DNA of 64,000 nucleotides from Candidatus Rifleibacteriota bacterium (GCA_015233565.1 JADFXM010000029.1:26544-90543); one strand, 5' to 3'. Shown: positions 45,882-54,398, numbered from the stretch's first letter. Notes: generated by a model not told the origin, from the letters alone. Translations and numbers: made by a program.

Positions 45882-46916
45882 TTACCAAAGACCTTCGGAC
45901 CACCATGGCTCTTTTTCAATAGCTGAAGGGAGATTCCTTCCGGCGTGCAGTGTCAGTTCTGCTTCCAGAAGTCTTCGATGTTGTGATTCTTCTTCCGCAA
46001 GGTTCTCAAACATCTTTTTCCCTTTTTGGTTTGTTACCTTTTCAGCAATATGCGAATAGAGTTGCTGGGAAGATTCTTCAGAAGCAATTGCTAATCGAAG
46101 GATAGAGAAAATGTCGTCTGAACATTCTTGATAAAAATTCCCTTCTCCATCTGTTTCGCCTAAATCTTTTGGGCAAGGTTTCTTTCCTTGTGTGAAATTT
46201 TCAAAAAGCTTTGAAAGAATTTCTTTGTGGCCCTTTTCGGTTTCAGCAAGGTATTTAAACTTTGCTTTTGCAACTTTATCTTTGCATTTCTTGGCAAGGT
46301 CTTCGTACATTGCCTGGGATTTGATTTCATTGAATATTGCATATTCAATTACTTGAGTGGGCGATGCATGCATCCAGGGAGATTTTGCGCGGTCATATCG
46401 GGAAATTAAATTCCAAAAGGCTTTGTTAAAGGCTGGAAGATCACCTGGAGTTCTTGAGGTAACAAGATTCCCATCAATTACCACTTCCTGGTCCAGAAAA
46501 ATTGCTCCGGAATTGATAACGTCATCTTTGATTCCGGAATAGCAAGTGATCGTTCTTCCCAATAATAAACCAGCAGAAATCAAAACTTGGGGTCCGTGGC
46601 AGATTGAACCTACCGGTTTTGCATCTTTAAAAAAAGATCGTGTAAATTTGATTACATCTTTGTTTTGCCTTAATACTTCAGGGGCACCACCTCCCGGAAT
46701 AATTAATCCATCAAAGAGGTTTGGGTGCGCTTCGTCTAGCGGAAGATCTATTTCGATAATCGCCTGGCCTTTTGATTGACATTGCCCTTTTTGAAGTCCA
46801 ACAAACTTAACTTCAATTCCTTTTTCAGTCAAAAACATTTTAGGGGAAAGTGCTTCATCCTCCTGAAACTTTGGACCAATAAGAATTGCAACAGATTTAC
46901 TTATTGAATTACCCAT
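45882..46916 (-). CDS. DJ-1/PfpI domain fused to ferritin-like diiron domain
   Basis: A 344-residue two-domain protein. Residues 1-175 are a DJ-1/PfpI (class I amidotransferase-like) domain, with LIIPGGGAPE and the nucleophile elbow SICHGPQVL, so C106 and H107 are the catalytic or sensing pair; GNLVTSRTPGDLPAFNKAF closes the domain as in PfpI. From about 185 a rubrerythrin-like four-helix domain has two E-x-x-H motifs (ETEKGH and EEESQH) plus helices with EYAIFNEIKSQAMYEDLA and IASEESSQQLY, which together fit a diiron site. Such a protein would detoxify peroxide or act as oxidative-stress protease/deglycase in an anaerobe. GGGAG lies before the ATG. Confidence 0.83.
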   Translation of the reverse strand: MGNSISKSVAILIGPKFQEDEALSPKMFLTEKGIEVKFVGLQKGQCQSKGQAIIEIDLPLDEAHPNLFDGLIIPGGGAPEVLRQNKDVIKFTRSFFKDAKPVGSICHGPQVLISAGLLLGRTITCYSGIKDDVINSGAIFLDQEVVIDGNLVTSRTPGDLPAFNKAFWNLISRYDRAKSPWMHASPTQVIEYAIFNEIKSQAMYEDLAKKCKDKVAKAKFKYLAETEKGHKEILSKLFENFTQGKKPCPKDLGETDGEGNFYQECSDDIFSILRLAIASEESSQQLYSHIAEKVTNQKGKKMFENLAEEESQHRRLLEAELTLHAGRNLPSAIEKEPWWSEGLW

Positions 46917-47039
46917 GTTTTGATACTCCCTATATTTTTTCTTTGCAGAATACCATTAAAATAAAAAATCGTCAAAATTTTCGACTCGTTCACCAGCAAC
47001 AAAGAGTAAACTCATATTGACATTGGCAATTAAATATAC

Positions 47040-47145
47040 AATTCAAAAAAAATTCACGAAAAATTTTTTTTTCCAAATTTTCTGCACTTGCGTTGATGCA
47101 GATTTATAAGTCAAGTATTTTTACTCTTTTTCGCTGCTCGTTCAC
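47040..47145. repeat. Family E dispersed repeat, copy 2
   Basis: Direct repeat of 40572-40675 with about three quarters identity by eye; shared words are TTTTCCAAATTTTCT, GTTGATGC and the end TACTC-TTTTTCGCTG. Not coding. Confidence 0.55.
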
Positions 47146-47183
47146 AAGCTGTGAAAAATTATCAAAAATCGCCTGTTAATTGC

Positions 47184-47199
47184 GGTGAAAAATTTCACA
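47184..47199. promoter_or_regulatory. CRP/FNR-family operator-like site
   Basis: On the minus strand TGTGA-AATTTT-TCACC, one base from the CRP consensus, with a perfect GTGAAA-AA-TTTCAC inner palindrome. It lies about 270 bp before the PfpI fusion gene. Confidence 0.35.
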
Positions 47200-47425
47200 A
47201 CAGTTTGTCGGTGTGGCGCGGGGGTATTGTAATTTTGTAAATCAGCCAATTTTTTCACACCTTCAACGTAAACGGAATGATGCTTTATATCCACATTTTA
47301 TTTCAAGGTGAGTTTCGCAATCTTCACGGGGTCTTGGGTTAGTTAGAATGGAAGTAGTCTCTAAATCAATTGAGTTCTCGAAATTGAAAATACTTTTTAT
47401 TAAAGGCCTGGAATGCAATTTAGAA

Positions 47426-48136
47426 TTACCTTTTTTGTTTTAATTGCTTTTCAATTTCTCTTTTTTCAAGGAAAATTGCTCTGCCATCCTGGTGTGGGGA
47501 ATCCGGCAAACAGTCATCAACTTCGGGAGGATTCAATAGGTCTTCCACTTGAATTCCCTCTTCAACAAGTTTCCAATAATTATAAAATTTTATTACTTCA
47601 TCTTTCGAAAGTTTTTTGGAGTATAGTCCCTTTTCTAAACGTTGCCGTTGAATTTCATAAAAAATCACTGCGGTTGCAACTGAAACGTTCAAGCTTTGTA
47701 CCAGTCCCATCATTGGAAGTTGAATATTTTTGTCACAGATTGATAGAATTTTGTCAGAGCATCCTTTTCTTTCGTTTCCCATTACAACGCACCAGGGCTT
47801 AGTCCAATCAATCTTACGGAAGTCAATGGAATCTGCGGCTAAATGGGTTGCAGCGATATTAAATCCAACGGATTTCAACTCGTTGAGTTTTTCAAAAATA
47901 TTTTGCGTCTGTATCAGCTCAACCCATTTTTCCCCACTTTTGGAAACTTCAGGGTTCGGAGGTTCCGGATTATCCTTATCTGGGGCCCAAATTACACGAC
48001 TAACGCCAACCGCATCAGCGCTTCGAAGTATTGCAGCTAAATTATGCGGATCGTGAACTTTCTCCAAAGCTACTGCCAAATCGGTCTGTCTTTGATGAAG
48101 AGCTTTCTTTAATCGAAAAAGTCGTCTGGGTGTCAT
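47426..48136 (-). CDS. trmH: SpoU-family tRNA/rRNA 2'-O-methyltransferase (TrmH)
   Basis: A 236-residue SPOUT-fold methyltransferase, most like TrmH, which methylates the 2'-OH of G18 in tRNA. Motif 1 is in VHDPHNLAAILRSADAVGV, motif 2 in WCVVMGNERKGCS, and motif 3 in IQLPMMGLVQSLNVSVATAV, the knot with the S-adenosylmethionine site. The C-terminal extension (residues 175-236) is in keeping with TrmH rather than the longer RlmB. Its ATG overlaps the stop of the preceding gene as ATGA, so it is translated from the kinase operon. A role in regulation by the kinase is not implied. Confidence 0.87.
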   Translation of the reverse strand: MTPRRLFRLKKALHQRQTDLAVALEKVHDPHNLAAILRSADAVGVSRVIWAPDKDNPEPPNPEVSKSGEKWVELIQTQNIFEKLNELKSVGFNIAATHLAADSIDFRKIDWTKPWCVVMGNERKGCSDKILSICDKNIQLPMMGLVQSLNVSVATAVIFYEIQRQRLEKGLYSKKLSKDEVIKFYNYWKLVEEGIQVEDLLNPPEVDDCLPDSPHQDGRAIFLEKREIEKQLKQKR

Positions 48137-49146
48137 TGCTTTTGGGTCGCCCTTTTTATGATTGCATTTGTTACGACGAAACCATCACGGTTGCAGATAT
48201 TCATCAAAACTAAGTTTAAAGCTGTTTTCCCACAATCAAAAACTGGGTTGATTCCGGAAAAAATTTGCCTGATTACAGCGTTTGGTAGAGAAAATCCATT
48301 TAAAACGAGTTTTCTGCATTGGAAATCCATTTTCCTCTCGCCACTTATTACGGATTTGCCGTAGGAATTAAAAGAGACTGTAAAAAAACCTTTCTTTACA
48401 CGTCCTGAAACAACGACTTCATCTCTTTCTATCTTCATGGACAAATGGGATAATTTTCTTGCACTGGCAAAGTATTCAAAAAGTTTCAGGATTTCAGACG
48501 GAGCAACAAAGGTCTCAACGTCAGTATCGGAAGCTTCCTGAAATAACAACTTCCCAGATTTAACTTTTTCGAAATCAATTTTTACGTTGGGAAATTTTAA
48601 AACACATGAGTCAATTAATAATTTATAATAATGAGTTTTTTTTGCTTCTACCTTCAAATTTTTTATTGTGTTTCCGATTGGATCAATTTCATCAAAAGCT
48701 ATTGAAATTCCTGATGGATTTGGTGTTACGCCAGTAAAAGTATTGATTTGTTCATTGGTATAACCTAGAAGGTCAAAAAAATGTGTTCCTCTAAGATTTT
48801 CACTCGATGAAAAAGCGTTCGAAAATGCAATTTCCAGTTGTTTCCTAAAAGTTTCCGTTTCCTGGGAGGGCTCAGAAAAAGCATATCCTGAAAAAAAAAT
48901 AAAAAATGTTGAAACAATAATAATTACCTTAAAACCAATTTCAGGAATATTTTTGAAGTTATTCGAATTGTTGGGTTTGGTATTGTCGCAAAAATCTTGT
49001 TTAATGAGCTTCTTGCAATGTTGTATAAATTTTGCACAATAACCGGAAAGCAATTCAATGGCGGTCAGTATTGTAAAAAATTTCTCAAGCAAGAGTCTGC
49101 TAATTTTGCAAGAACCTCTAATATTAGTTTTTTTTAACTGTATCAT
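48133..49146 (-). CDS. Exported unknown protein with in-frame repeat insert
   Basis: A 337-residue protein of no family I know. The ATG at 49146 overlaps the kinase stop (ATGA), so this start is native. Residues about 10-47 (RGSCKISR to about FIQHCKK) come entirely from a family A mobile repeat inserted in frame. Without the repeat and its 4 bp duplication the frame would run on unbroken from MIQLKKTNI to KQDFCDN. A hydrophobic signal segment follows at about 73-90 (FKVIIIVSTFFIFFSGYA), and an exported domain of about 240 residues. The downstream neighbour trmH is coupled. Long n-region signal peptides are unusual; secretion may have been affected by the insert. Confidence 0.72.
   Translation of the reverse strand: MIQLKKTNIRGSCKISRLLLEKFFTILTAIELLSGYCAKFIQHCKKLIKQDFCDNTKPNNSNNFKNIPEIGFKVIIIVSTFFIFFSGYAFSEPSQETETFRKQLEIAFSNAFSSSENLRGTHFFDLLGYTNEQINTFTGVTPNPSGISIAFDEIDPIGNTIKNLKVEAKKTHYYKLLIDSCVLKFPNVKIDFEKVKSGKLLFQEASDTDVETFVAPSEILKLFEYFASARKLSHLSMKIERDEVVVSGRVKKGFFTVSFNSYGKSVISGERKMDFQCRKLVLNGFSLPNAVIRQIFSGINPVFDCGKTALNLVLMNICNRDGFVVTNAIIKRATQKQ
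49006..49118. repeat. Family A mobile repeat, copy 2 (113 bp)
   Basis: Terminal inverted repeats GAGCTTCTTGCAA and TTGCAAGAACCTC, flanked by a perfect 4 bp direct repeat TAAT (49002-49005 and 49119-49122). The insertion adds 113+4=117 bases, which is 39 codons, and leaves the host gene open. Confidence 0.88.
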
Positions 49147-52094
49147 TTTTTCTCAGATAAAATTCCGTTTACGTAAAGCATCTTTTTGAATTCCTCAAAT
49201 TCGATTTTTAATTTCATAAAGCAAAGTTCGGCAAAATTTGGGTCTTCCTTTTCAGAAGCTTTTTCCAGTTGGAGGCCGGCTTTCTGAAGAGAAGCAGCTC
49301 CAACATTTGCAGCCGCACCTTTAAATCTATGTGCATATTTTGAAAGTTGATAAAAATCACCGGTTTTGAGTACATTTTCAATATTTTCAAACTGTGTAGG
49401 TACATCTTCCAAGAAAACGTCGATTACTTCTTTCAGGAGGGCTTCATCCTTGCCCAAACGCTCCATTAACCCAGGTTTGTCAAAGATTTCCTCTCTTGGA
49501 GTAGGTGGCTTGGTAGCTTGCTTTATTGGAATTCCAATTTTGCCAAGTATCCATTTCTGCAAAATTTCCCCTAATTCGGTAGGTTTAACAGGTTTAGTGA
49601 GATAGTCATCCATTCCTGCTTCCAGGCATTTTTCCCTATCACCTTTCATGGCATGTGCAGTCATGGCAATTACCGGAATGTAATGGTTCAAAACTTTTGA
49701 ATTTTTGTCCCGGATAATTTTGGTAGCTTCAAAACCGTCCATTTCTGGCATCTGGACGTCCATTAATACTAAGTCGTAATTTGTTACTTCAAGCGAGCGA
49801 ACGGCTTCAATTCCGCTGATGGCAGAATCTGCACGATAACCTAGGTTTTGCAAAATCCTCAGAGCAACTTTTTGATTTGTTGGATTATCTTCCACCAAAA
49901 GAATTTTTATCTTGCTCTTTCCCTCAGAGGACAAAAGATGTCGAGTGATTATAGGAGATGACAAATTTGTCTTTCCGGCTTCCCCGCAAAGCATCGAAAC
50001 CAGGCAATCAAACAGTTCGGAAGATTTCACCGGCTTATTCAGATATCCGGAAAAACCAATTTGAGCCAATCTTTCAACATCCCCTCTCTTTCCATAGGAG
50101 GTGAGCATCAGCATCAAAACTTCTGAAATTTCAGGATCTGATTTAATCAGTTTTCCAAGGGTTTCACCGTCCATTTGGGGCATTAACATGTCAAGAATGG
50201 CTAAATCAAAGGGGTGTCCGGCTGCTTTGGCATCCTTAAGTTTTTTTAAACCTTCAGCTGCACTGGATGAATCATCGAAAATAAAATGCCAGCTTTTTAA
50301 CATTTCGGAAAGAACCTTGCGATTCGTTTCATTGTCATCCACAATTAATATTCTTTTCCCATGAAGGTTTGGAAGGGTAATTTTATTTACATTAACTTCT
50401 TCTTTGCCAATGCCAAATTTGGCGGTAAACCAGAAAGTCGAACCCTTGTTCGGTTGACTTTCAACACCGATTTCCCCACCCATCATCTCAACAAGCCTTC
50501 TGGAAATTGCCAGCCCCAGCCCCGTTCCACCGTAGTTCCGGGTGGTGGAAGCATCAACCTGTGAAAAAGGTAAAAATAATCTGCTCTTTTTTTCAGGTGG
50601 AATTCCAATTCCTGTGTCGGAAACCGCAAATTTTAACAAAACTTCTTCGGGATTTTGCCATTGAATGGATGTTTGAACGACAACTTCTCCAAATGAAGTG
50701 AATTTAATTGCATTTCCTATTAAATTTAGCAAAATTTGGCGAAGTCGTCCCGGATCCCCTTTAACTACTCGGGGAACTCCGGTTTGAATTGAAAAAACAT
50801 ACTCCAATGATTTTTCTTGTGCTCTCAAGGCCATGAGGTCATTCAAATCGTCAAAACAATCCCGGAAATCAAAAAAGAGCATTTCAATATCAAGCTTCCC
50901 TGCCTCTATTTTGGAAAAGTCGAGGATATCATTTACAATTGAGAGCAAGGATTCTGAACATGATTTTATTGTTTCAGCGAAATCGCGTTGTTCTGGGTTA
51001 AGCTCTGTATCGAGAATTATTCCGGCCATTCCAATGATGCCATTCATCGGAGTGCGAATTTCATGGCTCATATTCGCTAAAAATTCACTTTTTGCTCGGT
51101 TTGCATTTTCTGCTTCCACCGTTAGTCGATTTGCATCTTCCAAAGCAATTTGCAGCTTTTGGTTCGTTTCTTCCAATGCAGATTTGGCGGCTTTTAACTC
51201 TTCTTCGGATTTTTTTCGGTCAGAAATGTTCTGAAGAATCCCTATCATTCTGGAAGCTCTTCCTTCGGAATCAGATTCGAAGAGTTTTCCCCGATCCAGG
51301 ATCCAATTCACTTCACCTTGAGCATTTTTTACCCGATACTCAGCTTCAAAAAATGAAGATTTTCCTTCCAAATGTTGTTGTAAATTTTTATGGAAAGTTT
51401 CCCAATCTTCTTCCAAAATAATCGATTTTAAGCCACCTAGGTTGGGAGAAATATCGTCAATAGAATATCCAAGCATCATTACCCATCTCGGATTTAAAAA
51501 TAAATCATCAGTTTTAATGTTCCAATCCCAAAGTCCGAGGTTGGCACCACGAAGAGCCAGTCCCAACCGTCTTTCACTGTCATGTAAAATATTTCTAATT
51601 TCGGAGAATTCCGAAATTTTCTTTTCAAGATTCTCTCTTTCCTGAAATATTCTTTCCAGTAAAATTTTGAAATTATCAATTAACTCAAATAAAATCGGAA
51701 ATTTTGAAGAATTAAAGAAAGTAACAATTTCATTTGGATAGTTTGAATCAAAGTTCGAAAAGTTTTGCTCAAAATCTTTGAAACAAGCAGAAGAATTTTC
51801 TTCAATTAATAATGGTCCAATTGATATTTCAATGTTTTGATTCAGGGTGAGCTGAAAATTAAAAAAAAGTTTGCAAAAAGTGCCGTTTTTAAACTGGGAA
51901 AAGAAAACTGTGTTTTTTTGGTTATTTTTCGAGGAAGATGTTTTTGGGAAAAAATCAGAATTGAAAAAATCGCGGATATTCTTTTCGATTTTTTGGGAAA
52001 ATTTGCTCTCAATTGCTTCCCAAGGATAAACAATTCCGACAGGAATTTCCAATAGTTCGGAAGTATTATTGAGAATAGAAAACGTTTTTTCCAA
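49143..52094 (-). CDS. Hybrid sensor histidine kinase (PAS-HK-REC-REC-HPt)
   Basis: A 983-residue multistep phosphorelay kinase without membrane helices. An N-terminal unknown domain (1-170) is followed by a PAS domain (about 180-300), a coiled coil and HisKA with H344 in NMSHEIRTPMNG. The ATPase domain has NLIGNAIKFT (N box), DTGIGIPPEKKSRLF and GGTGLGLAISRRL. Two receiver domains carry D635 (LAILDMLMPQMDG) and D779 (LVLMDVQMPEMDG), and an HPt domain carries H922 (YAHRFKGAAAN). The start is TTG at 52094 without a clear ribosome-binding tract; it could lie a little elsewhere. It lacks an output domain. The two following genes are coupled by ATGA overlaps. Confidence 0.93.
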   Translation of the reverse strand: MEKTFSILNNTSELLEIPVGIVYPWEAIESKFSQKIEKNIRDFFNSDFFPKTSSSKNNQKNTVFFSQFKNGTFCKLFFNFQLTLNQNIEISIGPLLIEENSSACFKDFEQNFSNFDSNYPNEIVTFFNSSKFPILFELIDNFKILLERIFQERENLEKKISEFSEIRNILHDSERRLGLALRGANLGLWDWNIKTDDLFLNPRWVMMLGYSIDDISPNLGGLKSIILEEDWETFHKNLQQHLEGKSSFFEAEYRVKNAQGEVNWILDRGKLFESDSEGRASRMIGILQNISDRKKSEEELKAAKSALEETNQKLQIALEDANRLTVEAENANRAKSEFLANMSHEIRTPMNGIIGMAGIILDTELNPEQRDFAETIKSCSESLLSIVNDILDFSKIEAGKLDIEMLFFDFRDCFDDLNDLMALRAQEKSLEYVFSIQTGVPRVVKGDPGRLRQILLNLIGNAIKFTSFGEVVVQTSIQWQNPEEVLLKFAVSDTGIGIPPEKKSRLFLPFSQVDASTTRNYGGTGLGLAISRRLVEMMGGEIGVESQPNKGSTFWFTAKFGIGKEEVNVNKITLPNLHGKRILIVDDNETNRKVLSEMLKSWHFIFDDSSSAAEGLKKLKDAKAAGHPFDLAILDMLMPQMDGETLGKLIKSDPEISEVLMLMLTSYGKRGDVERLAQIGFSGYLNKPVKSSELFDCLVSMLCGEAGKTNLSSPIITRHLLSSEGKSKIKILLVEDNPTNQKVALRILQNLGYRADSAISGIEAVRSLEVTNYDLVLMDVQMPEMDGFEATKIIRDKNSKVLNHYIPVIAMTAHAMKGDREKCLEAGMDDYLTKPVKPTELGEILQKWILGKIGIPIKQATKPPTPREEIFDKPGLMERLGKDEALLKEVIDVFLEDVPTQFENIENVLKTGDFYQLSKYAHRFKGAAANVGAASLQKAGLQLEKASEKEDPNFAELCFMKLKIEFEEFKKMLYVNGILSEKK

Positions 52095-52347
52095 CTCTTT
52101 TGTATCGAAAATAGATAAATTCCTGAATTTACGAAAATTTTAAGGAATTTTACTCTTTTTAAAGTAAAAAATTCAAGAATTGTTTTTTACTTAACAGGTA
52201 ATTCTTGTGGAATTATAAAAAAAATTTGCATCTGTACAGTCTTTAAAATTGAAAGTAAATTGAAAAAATGTTGAAGGGCAAGTTAACGCAACTCAAAATG
52301 GCAAAAATAAAAAGAGCTAAGTTTAAAATTAAACTTAGCTCGGGCAT
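52095..52347. other. Gap between kinase and tRNA-Asn
   Basis: A/T-rich. It contains only the terminator of the tRNA at its right end; no gene is seen. Confidence 0.45.
52303..52341 (-). terminator. Terminator of tRNA-Asn
   Basis: On the minus strand GAGCTAAGTTTAA and its complement (52314-52341) form a 12 bp stem immediately followed by TTTTTATTTTTG. It starts seven bases after the tRNA. Confidence 0.85.
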
Positions 52348-52420
52348 CTCCTGGAGAGGGACTCGAACCCCCGGCCCGCTGGTTAACAGCCAGCTGCTCT
52401 ACCGACTGAGCTATCCAGGA
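52348..52420 (-). tRNA. tRNA-Asn (anticodon GTT)
   Basis: The minus strand reads as a full cloverleaf: acceptor TCCTGGA/TCCAGGA with discriminator G, D arm GCTC-AGTCGGTA-GAGC, anticodon stem CTGGC-TGTTAAC-CAG with the anticodon GTT, and T arm CCGGGGGTTCGAGTCCCTC. CCA is not encoded. Confidence 0.95.
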
Positions 52421-52479
52421 TCGTACTGTTACTTGATAAGGGTATCACAACCCAAAAAAATTTTCAACCTTTTTTTCAA

Positions 52480-53328
52480 TTAATTTTTTAAACTATTTGA
52501 ATGTAGTTTTTCAAATTTTTCATTTTGAGCAAGAAACTCATGGATAGTGGTTGGAATTTTATCATCGCTGAATTTTTCGATAATTTTTGGATCCATTTGG
52601 AAAAGAAGTTTTTCAGTAAGTTCAGAATCTTGACCTTGGGATATCAATTTTCTGCTTCCTCTAAGTTTCTCAACTTCGCTAAGGCGGCTAAGCCAAAATT
52701 TATGTCCTTCTTCGCTCATGGTTGCATTTGCAAAAATGATAAAAAAACTGGATCCGGTGTATTCAAGCGCTTCTCTTTTCATTTTCAATTTCACGAAATA
52801 ATAATCTTCAACCTCTTCAATACTACCTTCGAAGTGAATCGAGAGAAAAAGTGAACCATCAGTTACCATAATCTTCGATAAATCAGGTTGGCTCAAAATT
52901 TTCTTGGGAACACAAACTGTTAGTAAATATTTATTTGATGGGCATCCAATTTGAGTTGTCTGGAAATAAACTGATCTTAATTCATTTCCATTGATATCGA
53001 GTGGATAAAAATCTTTTTGCATGTCTTTCAGCATGACATTTAATTTGAAATAATTCTGGTGATTGGGAAGAGGAATTTCTATTCTTCTTGAAGTGTAGCC
53101 TGTGGCTTCACAATCAACGCTAATTTCTTTTGTATGGAACCGAACTCTAATAGAGGAATCTGCGATTGGGTACATTGCCGAGTTGTGCAAGCTGACATCA
53201 ACGGTATAAGAACCGTTGTGAAAGATTTCCCCGGAAGAAATTGTGGGGCAGAAAATTACGAATAGAGAAATTACCAGAAAAAATTTACTCAAAACATTTT
53301 TTCCCTGAAAAAACAAACAAGAAATCAT
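52480..53328 (-). CDS. Exported protein of unknown function
   Basis: A 282-residue protein not recognised. It has a signal peptide (FFLVISLFVIFCPTISSG) and a beta-rich middle (SYTVDVSLHNSAMYPIADSS; IRVRFHTKEISVDCEATGY) that could be a carboxypeptidase-regulatory-like or Ig-like sandwich. A later helical part has LSRLSEVEKLRGSRKL. AGAGGTGG before the ATG supports the start. It stands alone between tRNA-Asn and the glycine-zipper gene. Confidence 0.65.
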   Translation of the reverse strand: MISCLFFQGKNVLSKFFLVISLFVIFCPTISSGEIFHNGSYTVDVSLHNSAMYPIADSSIRVRFHTKEISVDCEATGYTSRRIEIPLPNHQNYFKLNVMLKDMQKDFYPLDINGNELRSVYFQTTQIGCPSNKYLLTVCVPKKILSQPDLSKIMVTDGSLFLSIHFEGSIEEVEDYYFVKLKMKREALEYTGSSFFIIFANATMSEEGHKFWLSRLSEVEKLRGSRKLISQGQDSELTEKLLFQMDPKIIEKFSDDKIPTTIHEFLAQNEKFEKLHSNSLKN

Positions 53329-53440
53329 CTTCCACCTCTTTAATTCAAATTTTCTTCAGATTCAAATTGGTTTTCGGTGTCAAAATGGAAACAATAATGG
53401 TACCTTCAACTTTTTTCATTTTATCATAAAAATGGAATAA

Positions 53441-53467
53441 AAAAAACCGCTTAATAGCGGTTTTTTT
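53441..53467. terminator. Bidirectional rho-independent terminator
   Basis: AAAAAAACCGCT-TAAT-AGCGGTTTTTTT gives a short GC stem with A and T tracts on both sides. It ends the glycine-zipper gene on the minus strand (which stops 11 bases away). Confidence 0.8.
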
Positions 53468-53478
53468 ATTTCAAAATT

Positions 53479-54315
53479 TTACTTGGGACTGACTGCTCCA
53501 GCTTTCATTGCAGAGTATTCCCGGTAGGCATCTCTGTATTCTCGAAGGGCATTCTGGACATCACCAGAACCACCGGTTGTTACAAGCTGTGTGTATTTTG
53601 AATAGGCAGCTCGATATCGATCTTCTGCAGCTTTTAGTTGCTCAGAAGTACATGTGGTTACTATTGTGGAAGTTTGTACTGCAGCAGAAGCAATAACTGG
53701 CTGTGGCGTTTGAGTGATCGGTTGATTGCCAATACTCGCAATTCGTTTACCTGGTAGAGTTATTGCATCAGCATCTCCAATTTTTACTCCGGAAGTCATT
53801 GACGGAACAAGCGGGTTCATTTCTAGGTCTGCAGGAGTTACCGAAATTTTTTCGCTTCCAGGAATTACTTCACCATCAATTCTTTTTTGTTGCCATCTTC
53901 CGATGAGGTAGCCGGCAACCAATATTCCGATTATAATCAAAGCAGGAACAAATAGCGGACTGGCTATCACCCCCACAATCATTCCCCCAAGTGCGCCGAC
54001 AGCACCTGCAATTGCAGTCCCAACTGTTGCGGTGGCTGCGATCATAGCTGCACCTGCAGCAGCAAGCCCTCCCACGATGGCAGTTCCAAGGGACATAATT
54101 CCTGCTCCTGCAGCACCAACAGCCGTTGCAATAGCTGGACCTGCTAATACGAGACCAGCTCCTGCAGCAACTCCAACGCCGGCACCTATCGCTATACTCC
54201 CTGCATCTGCTGCTTTTACAGGAGGAACGTTAAACCAGCTGAAATCGACAAGAAGAAGCAAGGAAAGAACCAAACTCAGCGGAACTCTTACTACATTTTT
54301 CCTTACCATCAACAT
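53479..54315 (-). CDS. Exported glycine-zipper protein
   Basis: A 278-residue protein with a signal peptide (VPLSLVLSLLLLVDFSW) and a long Gly/Ala-rich hydrophobic region (about 35-140) containing GAGVGVAAGAGLVLAGPAIA and GGLAAAGAAMIAATAT, a glycine zipper able to pack membrane helices. Then come a basic loop (IGRWQQKRIDGEV), a domain of about 60 residues and a helical C-terminal part (about 225-278). The last 46 residues align without gaps to the end of the collagen-like protein at 37245 (A..Y..Y..Y..L..G..D..E..A..EY..KA). The first ATG has GGGGG seven bases upstream. Function unknown. Confidence 0.74.
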   Translation of the reverse strand: MLMVRKNVVRVPLSLVLSLLLLVDFSWFNVPPVKAADAGSIAIGAGVGVAAGAGLVLAGPAIATAVGAAGAGIMSLGTAIVGGLAAAGAAMIAATATVGTAIAGAVGALGGMIVGVIASPLFVPALIIIGILVAGYLIGRWQQKRIDGEVIPGSEKISVTPADLEMNPLVPSMTSGVKIGDADAITLPGKRIASIGNQPITQTPQPVIASAAVQTSTIVTTCTSEQLKAAEDRYRAAYSKYTQLVTTGGSGDVQNALREYRDAYREYSAMKAGAVSPK

Positions 54316-54358
54316 AATTTTCCCCCTAATTTACTAGTACTGCTTACCTTTTGATCTA

Positions 54359-54387
54359 ATTGTAACAAACGAAAAACCATGCGTCAA
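54359..54387 (-). promoter_or_regulatory. Promoter of the glycine-zipper gene
   Basis: On the minus strand TTGACG, a 17 bp spacer and TACAAT. The transcript would start near 54352, 37 bases before the ATG. Confidence 0.72.
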
Positions 54388-54398
54388 GGCAATCGACT

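Larger units (their letters stand above)
46917..47425. other. Gap upstream of the PfpI fusion, family E repeat
   Basis: No gene is supported. Family E copy 2 is at 47040-47145 and a CRP-like palindrome at 47184-47199. A further TGTGAAAAATT lies near 47150 and a GGTGTGAAAAAATTGG (minus) near 47252. The far right shows nothing. Confidence 0.5.
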
